Part shown: positions 56,046 to 64,000 of the stretch, in pieces
Layout of the letters: every line of letters starts with the position of its first letter
Position numbering within the stretch: the stretch's first letter is position 1
Assembly (NCBI RefSeq): GCF_007655135.1
Contig: NC_045129.1
Coordinates: 8,556,001-8,620,000 of the forward strand
DNA length: 64,000 bases
Direction of reading: 5' to 3'
Source of the DNA: Punica granatum
Lineage: Eukaryota > Streptophyta > Magnoliopsida > Myrtales > Lythraceae
Made by a program: the position numbers and the translations under genes
Notes under the pieces: model-generated
What the model was told of the DNA's origin: nothing
What the model saw: only the letters and a program-made list of their open reading frames with translations
Database searches by the model: none

Positions 56046-56447
56046 TTATGGGATGAAAATCAATTTGCCCGTTCATTTCGACTAATGTATAGGATGGAAA
56101 TTTCACTATTGGGCCATCTCTTACGTAAGCTTAATCCTCCTAATGCACCACAAGAGAGAAGCATAACTTGCTAAAGGAAATATGAAAACGACATCTCATC
56201 AATTCAATAGATGAGCTGCAAAGAAATATCCACACTTTTATTGATTGTTAAACAGAAATTGATATATACCCTCGAGAATCAACAAATTAAAGACCCAATG
56301 ATCCACGGCCGGACTCCACTTTTAGAAAAATAACAAATCATATCTATGCGATCGAGAGTTGTTTACTGCATATATGAAGAACACGAACTACAATATTGTC
56401 ATCTCAGCATAACTGGAAAGAAGCAGAGCGCCAAATGTTCCTGCATC
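56046..56447. other. Spacer
   Basis: About 400 bp of AT-rich sequence without recognisable content. Confidence 0.5.
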
Positions 56448-56531
56448 TCAGTACGGAGGGCCTTCGAAGCAAATGTAGTCGAACATCAAACCTTGGAAGG
56501 ACCTTGGGCGCAGGGCTGAGTGAGATACCCA
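56448..56531 (-). pseudogene. Relic 3' end of a second rhamnogalacturonan lyase gene
   Basis: Minus-strand codons read SFQGLMFDYICFEGPPY and then TGA. This aligns with the last residues of the intact lyase next door (LFEGVMYDYLRLEGPP). Only this tail remains, so a tandem paralogue was lost here. Confidence 0.75.
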
Positions 56532-56920
56532 AAGCTTAAACGGTTAGATTGTTGATACCCAAAGTCCATATTAACCCTTCTCATTTATTTTATTTGGCCG
56601 GGGAGAGACAAATCCATTTTTCATTTCATCCTCAACTGTTCTTAATTGTACTGCCACATCCTCATTCACCAGTTAAAAAAATAAAAATAATAATTGCGTC
56701 ACTGGAATCTGCCTTTATCATATACTGTTTGTACGCATCCAGATATGTATGCCCGTCCCAATGCTTTTCAGGGACAAAGAAGGAAAAATCATAGTTTCCT
56801 CTTATCAATTATCAATTAATAAATATTAACTACATATTTCCGCCTTTCTCTGCCAGAAAGAGAAAAGACTGGAAGAATTCTTGAAAGAATTGCTAAATTT
56901 CAGTCTTAACTTTTCTCATC

Positions 56921-59900
56921 TCATAACGAATTCGGAGGGCCCTCGAGACGAAGGTAATCGTACATGACCCCTTCAAAGAGGCCTCTGGCACGGGCCTGGG
57001 TGAGGTAGAGGGTGTTGCTTCCTTTTTGTAGATAGCTACCGGGCACTTGGATGCTGTAGAAATGGTGCACGCCGTGAATCCCGTGTCTGGCAATGGCGTT
57101 GTCCGACCCGATTAACATTGTTGTGAAGAGGGGTTTCCCCATTTTTGGGTCATTGAACCGTACCTTAGAAGACAAACATTTAACCCGGTCAAGAGGAGAA
57201 GAATTGGAGCAAATCTGACTACACGAACAAAAAAATATAAATCTATAATCTCACCTGAATCTCCGAAAAGGTGGCAGAAGCCAATGCCAATTGGAGTGTG
57301 TAAGTTTCCTTTGGGCTGACATCTCGAAGCTCAAATTTTACCTGCCATGTAGTGGGCTCGAATGTCGAGTTTCCTTTGTTCCTGTACACAATCGAAATCC
57401 GGATTAGAATTTTGTCCGAGTTAAGTTAGGACCTCATCTGCAGACGAATGTTCATTAGAGTTACTGACTCGGAGATGAAATAAACCTACCTAGTAACATG
57501 CGCGAAGAACCAGTCTTTCTGATACTTACTAGTCCCGACTGTGAAAACCAGATCATCTTCCGGGTACAGCTCCCCATACCTTTCCCACAAGCCATATTGC
57601 CTAAACCTGCACAAAAGAGAGAGAAAGGAAGCCGAAAAACAATACATCAATTTCATTGTGTTATTGCCAGCTCGCACACAACATATATTGAAGTGCTGGA
57701 TGTCTTGTGATCGTGTCGATGGAGCATACCAGTCAGGTTTCAGGTTGACATATAGCTTGTTCAGTAGCAGCGGCGATGGGTTTGGCACGTGAAACTCAGC
57801 TGCTGTGCGGTCCGGGTAGCCGATTTCCCACAGCGTGGGGCCACTTCTTGGAGACTCATACACAAGACTGCCCAACTTGATCAGAGACCCTAGATATCGC
57901 CGGAAACAATGCAGGAAGCAGTTATATGATTAAGCTGTGGTTCTAGGATATATAGAGAGTCAGTCAATCAAGCTATTTATATACCTGGTGTGACCGTGAC
58001 GGTGGTTTCGTACTTATAATCCCCAACGGTCCCAGGAACCCATGCGTATAAGTTGTAAGCACCTGCCCGGACATTCGTTATCGTGAAGCTACCTGAAGTA
58101 TCTGCTCTTGCCCAGAACTGATAGCCCTGAAAAATTGAGTCGGAATAATAATATCAGAACAACATATATATAAAGATTCTCTGGTGAAGCAGAATTGAGA
58201 AGCGAGAATAGACCAAGATTAACCTTGGTTTCGGTTTGCCATGATCCTGCCTCGCCCGGTGCTGCCAATCCCACGTATGCAGAGTCAGCCCACAAATCCT
58301 TCTTGCTTATGTATCTGAAATGCATCGGGCTTATTTTCATGAGCAGAACGATACAATAGTGACATATACATGCACCTACACGTAATTTTACACTTTCATA
58401 CTTAATGAAGTGTTGTGTATATACGAACCTGTCCCGGATCAGAAGCTGACCAGTGACAGTCCCTCGCTGACTAGAAGGAGGGAAGTCTTCAGACTGTGTG
58501 AAATTGTAAGGCCAACTTTCGGCATCGATCAACATCTGTTTGGAATGAAAAACGGAGATCAACTTCTATATATATATATATATCTTTTAGACCTACGACT
58601 TCATCGTTAATGTTTGATTATCGAAATGTATATATCTGCTACCGACCTGTCTCTTGGCATCTTCCCAAAGTGCAGAGTAATTTCCCTGGTGAGGATCCGA
58701 GTTGAGATACACCAGAAAAGGCCCAAACACCTTCTTCCATGGCTCTCCATCGGCAAAATAGGTCTCCATCTCGCGTCCCACATAGTGAGTGCTCATAAAG
58801 GTCTAAAGCAAACATGAGGAAGCCGGCATGATAAATAACTAAAATCATCGATAGCTTAGGCAAGATTGTTTTCGTGATCCTTAACTATGATAAGATCATT
58901 TATATTCACTGTACATGGAACTGAAACGTACGTTGATCGTGGTGGGTCCAACATGGGAGGTGAGCTCTTGCTTGACCGGACCACCACTCCGGAACTCATC
59001 ACTGGTGGAGATCATCCAGAAGCCCACGACCGGGTCCTTGCTTATCCATCCGTGCACCCTGGTATCCTGGCTCTCGCTCGAGTACTGATACTTGTCATCC
59101 ACCTGCTCACATAGCAAAGTAAATATTACGTAAGTGAACCGGAACCATTAAACCATTGATCATGTAATATTGAGATAAATAAAGATTATCAGGTGTTCGA
59201 CATAGAGCCATAGTGTCCTCTCCCACCACGAGAGCACAACGTTAGATTAATGTTGGTAACATGTACAAAGATCCTTTCCTGCATGTTATTTTAACATGGA
59301 AAGGAATCACAATCTCATCCCGTGTGATGTGAATGTCTGAGCAACAATCTCATATTTACTTTTCGTACCGAGTTTGCCCCACGGCATGTGACCCCGAAAG
59401 AATTTTACCTAACTATAAGAGGCCAATATTAAACTATGAAGAATGTCCATAAAGCATGCGAATAGTTTCGTGGCTGAGATTGATGAAGGTATCAACTCAA
59501 AACACTATTCTAACTTTTCTTAAAGAATACTATGTTGCCCGACCAAAGTCCGAAGTGGAAGATAAAACAGGACAAAAGTTGTTCTTCCTCTCTATAATAT
59601 AGTTTTTTTCAGTTGAGAAAGAAGTTATACGCCCGATAAAGTCTGTTCCTTTAATTATTAACTTCCAGAAATTTCTAATAACCTATAATTGAGATTATAT
59701 TAATTCATTCGTAAAAGTCATCCACTAAAAGACTAATCAAAGGAAATAAGGAGTCCAATTCTGCAATCCCAACTTTGACATTAACTAGAAATAATTCCTG
59801 GTTGCGGATTAATTTCACGATAAAATAATATTTGAAACTCGTTAAATTATCTTAAGTTTGAAATTATTTTAATTTTCTTGAATATGCTATATTTAATTAT

Positions 59901-61612
59901 TTCTAAGATGAACTCCACTAATATTCCTTTATACAGATTATCAAATATTGCGAACTATATAATGTTATTTGTGGATTAAAAAATTTGAGTGAGCTAATGA
60001 AAGTTCAAGAAAATGAGGAAACATATAACATTCAAATTAATATAGATTATGCTTGCATAAAACTATGACAACTCGTTAAGTAAAATATTAAATAAGTTTA
60101 TTTTTCATATTAAGAGTTTTGGAGAACTTTTGAAAGGAAAAATATTTCTTGGGAATTTAGAAGGACTAATATGAAGATCAAAAATATTATGGGGAAGTTT
60201 TTGAAGAAAAAAGTGAATTAACCAATAATTAATGGACACATGTCATGTCAAGTAAAGGAGAATTCACTTTTAGAACTCTCATATATAAGTATAAATAGAT
60301 TAGACCCACGTTTATTACGTCAGAGAGAACTCCTGCGCTACATCTGGACATATTTTCTCTACAAAATAGGAATTTGGAGTATCTTGTAATTATCTTGTAA
60401 TCAGAGTCAAATTAACGCATGAACCGGAATTTGTTTTAGTTAATAGACTGATGATACATCGTCATTTCATGGAGAAACAATTATGTATTAAACCAACGAG
60501 TATATATATTGGCCCTAATCGAAGCTGTTAGTATACTAACATGGCAATATGTATGTTATTACCTCTCCTTTAAGGTCGGGATTGGACGGATGTGTGAGTA
60601 GGACAGCTTCGGGGTAGGCAAGGGGTTTACCCGTTGTCCGATCATCTGGTGTAGGCATAACTCTTTGTTTGTAGTCTGATATGGCCATAAACTGAAATCT
60701 ACATGCATTAACACATTAGTACAATATAACGTTACACATACTGAAGGCCATAAGGAGAACCAAATATTGGAACCTGAAAATGGAAAGGAGAGAAACTTAC
60801 TGTTCTCCATTGGTTTTGAATACGACCCTCGCCTGATCAATTCTAAACGCGGGCCATTGTTTTTGGTGCTCGAATATGGTGTAATAGTAGAATCCTGAGA
60901 TACCACGACGCATTATATACCTGCATTATATTAATAAGTCAATTTCATATCAATTAGAGCTATCGTATACCTGTAACATGAGTTACATCGACACCTATAA
61001 GTTCGAACCAATTAGACCAATATGCACGCTTTTTTTTCCATTATTTAATCGATGAACGACTGACATGAACTCACAATATATAGCATATCCCGAAAGAAAA
61101 ACAAAGTTGACAAATGAAACCTCTGGTCGATGATAAATGGAGAGACATAAGCAGCAGATGATTTCTCCCATGTTCTCAAGAAGGATATTTCCACAATGTC
61201 TTGGGTTTGGGTTATGATGCTGAATTTTGTTCCAGCTACCCTGCAGAGAGTTACAAAGAGGGAATTTCAATAATAGTAAAAAGTATTTTATAGACTTTTG
61301 ATTAATGGCAATAAACATATAATTTTTTAAACATATTTTTTTTTAATTACATGCATGGCTCTAAGGATATAGATTTTTTTTTTTCAGTGCATGAGACCAT
61401 GATGGGTTTTAATCCCGTTCAGGTATAGATTTGACCGTAAGTATAACTATAAATAATGCTTACCTTTCAATTTTACTGGATTCTTCTGGCCAATTCCACA
61501 CCACATCCAAGTACCTGAAACCAAATATAAATATTAATAAAACTTTATTTCATAAGGAACAATGACATTTACAAAATTTTCTTTCCTAAACGTGCTTCAC
61601 TTTTGTGAACAG

Positions 61613-61647
<35 letters not shown>

Positions 61648-62276
61648 TTAGGCTAATGTTTTCTAGAAACTATTTAATTTCCACAGCTATTATTGGTTAA
61701 AATTAAGGGTTGATTATTAAAAAGAATTTAAATTTTTCGCATTTTATCAATTTTAGTACGTATTTTTTTCTTTACTTAGAAATACACAAAATCAAAATAA
61801 AGTGAGAATTAATTATCGATGAACGACAAGAATAAAAAAGATAATTATCGAACCCTCTGTCATTGGCTTTGTTATGGGCTTCGAGCAAGTTATCCATGCC
61901 ACCATATTTTATGGCAACTACATATCCTCCTGGATTAGATAATGATACTTGGACCATCCCATTGTCCATCACCACCTGCAAAAGATTACAGCCCGAAAAG
62001 GTATATATATACATTAATTTTTCGTCAAAATTTATTTCTCATTATGAAACATATATATTATTAATTACCTTGAAAGAATAATTACCAAAATTTGCATAGA
62101 GATGAACGAAAAAAATTAGTAGTGTGGTTGGTGGAAGAAATATATATATATATATATATATATATGCTATTTACCAGATCTTTGGTCACTTGCAGGTTAA
62201 CCGGATGACCCGTTGATGCTTCCGTTCTGCTACTGCTCCTGCCTTTGACATTTCTGCAATGCAGAATATACGGCAC
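56921..62276 (-). CDS. Rhamnogalacturonan lyase, polysaccharide lyase family 4
   Basis: Cleaves the rhamnogalacturonan-I backbone of pectin by beta-elimination; family members act in the cell wall. Fifteen exons, 3' borders GT-AG: 62276-62175, 61975-61854, 61514-61464, 61240-61121, 60920-60801, 60698-60563, 59102-58932, 58802-58647, 58535-58429, 58314-58224, 58126-57985, 57889-57730, 57606-57490, 57381-57255, 57163-56921. Frame is kept throughout, about 654 residues, near the family's usual size. The N-terminal catalytic domain (VVMDNGMVQVSLSNPGG, then YVGREMETYFADGEPW) is followed by a fibronectin-like middle domain (GSFTITNVRAGAYNLYAW) and a C-terminal carbohydrate-binding-like domain (KDWFFAHVTR, EGVMYDYLRLEGPP). 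The 5' end is uncertain: the ATG at 62276 gives no signal peptide, and AG at 62254 could instead join an upstream exon that I could not find. Confidence 0.88.
59103..60562 (-). other. Long intron of the rhamnogalacturonan lyase gene
   Basis: About 1.46 kb, much longer than the other introns (about 70-550 bp). AT-rich, with no recognisable gene or element. Confidence 0.6.
61613..61642. repeat. CT microsatellite in a lyase intron
   Basis: About 15 CT units within the intron between exons 61975-61854 and 61514-61464. Confidence 0.85.
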
Positions 62277-64000
62277 TTGTGATCAATAATTATTAATGTC
62301 GGTTATTGACGAGTCAAATGTTAATTCTCCCGGAGAAAAAGGGGCCACCTGCAGTTTTTATTTTCGTCACTAAAACTTTTCATATTACTTTATTTATTTA
62401 TTTTTATTTCATTATCAAATCTATGTGCCTTCTCTTGTAATAATAATAATAATAATAATAATCTCTAGAGAAAAATAAGTTGATCACCCAACATCATCCC
62501 CACTTTTGACAAATTGACCCATCGAGATTTTCAAGCTTCAACATTTTTCAACTCCTAACCCAATAGGAACTCCCAGATTAGCATCTGAAAGTAGTTCTTT
62601 TAACTAACCCCATCAGCCCAAAAATTAACATATAAGTTGTCAACCTCTACAGGAGCAGGTGAAAGAGTTAAATGAACCATTGTCAAAGTTTGGTGTGCTC
62701 AAGAGATAAATTTGCGAGAGGATGAGAAATGACGTTTAGTGCAGTAGCTCAACTTTCACCTATAAATCAGAGAATTCAGATTCTATTAATGTCAGTGAAA
62801 GACTACATGTACCTCTTTATTTAACTTTTCATTTACTTGTATAGGCCTATAAGCACTCCTTATAACAGATAAAATATGGATCAAATATGAAATCTCAGCT
62901 GTTGTTATCTAATGTGACATGCCGCAAGCTCTGAGCTGTCAAATACATTGATTTTTTTATCATGAGTTTCATTCCTACCCTCATTTGGTATGTCCTGATT
63001 GGACTTCATTCCTCTCAATGCCAAAACGGAATCATTAATTTTTCCAAGTCTAAATTTAGCGATGCAACAATTAGGAAACGTTCTTCTAGGAGATTCTGGC
63101 TTAGCTAGTGAGGTTTCTCATGATCATTTTTTTCGCCATCACATGTCCCCTATTACGCCTCTGACCTCCTTTGTAATTCATATATATAGAGAATTTCATC
63201 TTCTCTCCTTTTTTTTTCTCCATACTATTTATTAGATCAAAACGACAAAAATGAGACTTCTAGTTCTATCAAATAATTGTTGATCGTTAGAATAAAAATG
63301 CAAAGTATGGGAAAATCGATAATAATTAATGTTTGTCCACACGATGCATACAGAAAGATTAATCAATTTTAGTTCCTAAAACTAGATAATATCAGGTTCG
63401 TAATCCACATGCTTAGTCGTTCATCCTCTCAATTTCAGTTGCTTACTCAACTGAAATTATGCAGGAACCTAATCTATTAAGGAAGAATTAACTAACAAAA
63501 GAGAATTCATAAGTGGTATAGTTTATCTTTTAACACGAACCAGTCACATCTTAAGCCTTTCCAAACATGACATCTACGAAATTTATATTAACAGAAATTA
63601 ATATCCATGGCCTCTTAATGAAATTTTAATTTTAGATTATAGGTAGAGTCGGAACATATTGTCTCATCATCTGAGCCAACGGTGAATGGATGTAAGTTCG
63701 TCTTTCACATTAGACTTTCAATTTGAGGGGCATTTCCGAAAAGTGGGCAATTTGGAAGAAGGAATAAGACAGGAAGACTTATTTATATATATATATATAT
63801 ATATAGCTTTACCTTAGGTTGGTTTTCCAATGGGAACAAAATTTACACATTATTCCTTTCTTTCGCAATATTCTATAGCTGTACCCTCCTTTTTTTTCCG
63901 TTTATGTATACGGGTATACAATTCAAAAGGGAATAAGTAACATAAAGATGTGTACATATATTTACATATATGTAACATAGCAAAAAGGAAAAGAATAAAA
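62277..64000. other. Upstream region of the lyase gene
   Basis: 1.7 kb without a recognisable exon. It holds an (AAT)n run at about 62439-62463 and an (AT)n run at about 63783-63806. It probably contains the promoter and perhaps a leader or signal-peptide exon of the lyase on the minus strand. Confidence 0.4.

Overview
This is nuclear DNA from a flowering plant, most likely a eudicot. The genes are split by GT-AG introns, intergenic DNA is AT-rich, and the repeats are plant MULEs, hAT elements, LTR retroelements, a LINE, tRNA-derived SINE-like repeats and a scrap of plastid DNA. The species cannot be fixed from this sequence. All calls come from reading the sequence; no alignment or database search was run, so identities and repeat edges are by eye.

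The backbone is a tandem array of cinnamyl-alcohol-dehydrogenase/mannitol-dehydrogenase-like genes (CAD-like, zinc medium-chain dehydrogenases of the ELI3 type). All share one five-exon plan, with exon lengths near 98, 114, 514, 154 and 206 nt. There are eight loci: A (2764-4373, minus, intact), B (15422-16516, plus, dead), C (19652-21178, minus, dead), D (32954-34660, plus, intact), E (37734-39383, plus, one early stop), F (47246-48906, plus, intact), G (50165-51767, plus, intact) and H (about 55520-56045, minus, fragment). At least two promoter relics without a gene also remain. Nearly every copy keeps an upstream block, GCTCACC-N3-TATGTCA.

Region by region. About 1-17150 and 18290-35200 are two copies of one duplicated unit, each a minus-strand CAD followed by a plus-strand CAD. 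They have decayed in opposite ways: A lives and B is dead in the first, C is dead and D lives in the second. Each copy was then invaded separately. The first holds a 7.2-kb Mutator-like element (6797-14055) with long inverted ends and two convergent genes, a GRF-zinc-finger/membrane protein and a broken MURA transposase. The second holds a 4-kb hAT-like element (23299-27277) carrying an exon of a LIM-domain gene and a nested solo LTR, plus a separate 3.1-kb solo LTR (28702-31850). Downstream, 35200-47000 holds a plastid accD fragment, CAD E, a promoter relic, a dead LINE and a 905-bp non-autonomous MULE. CAD F and G follow.

The right end leaves the array: a legume-lectin receptor-kinase pseudogene (53227-54926), CAD relic H, the relic 3' end of a rhamnogalacturonan lyase gene, and an apparently intact 15-exon rhamnogalacturonan lyase on the minus strand (56921-62276, 5' end uncertain). 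The working genes are thus four NADPH-type alcohol dehydrogenases and one pectin-backbone lyase. Nothing in the sequence shows that these two activities act together.
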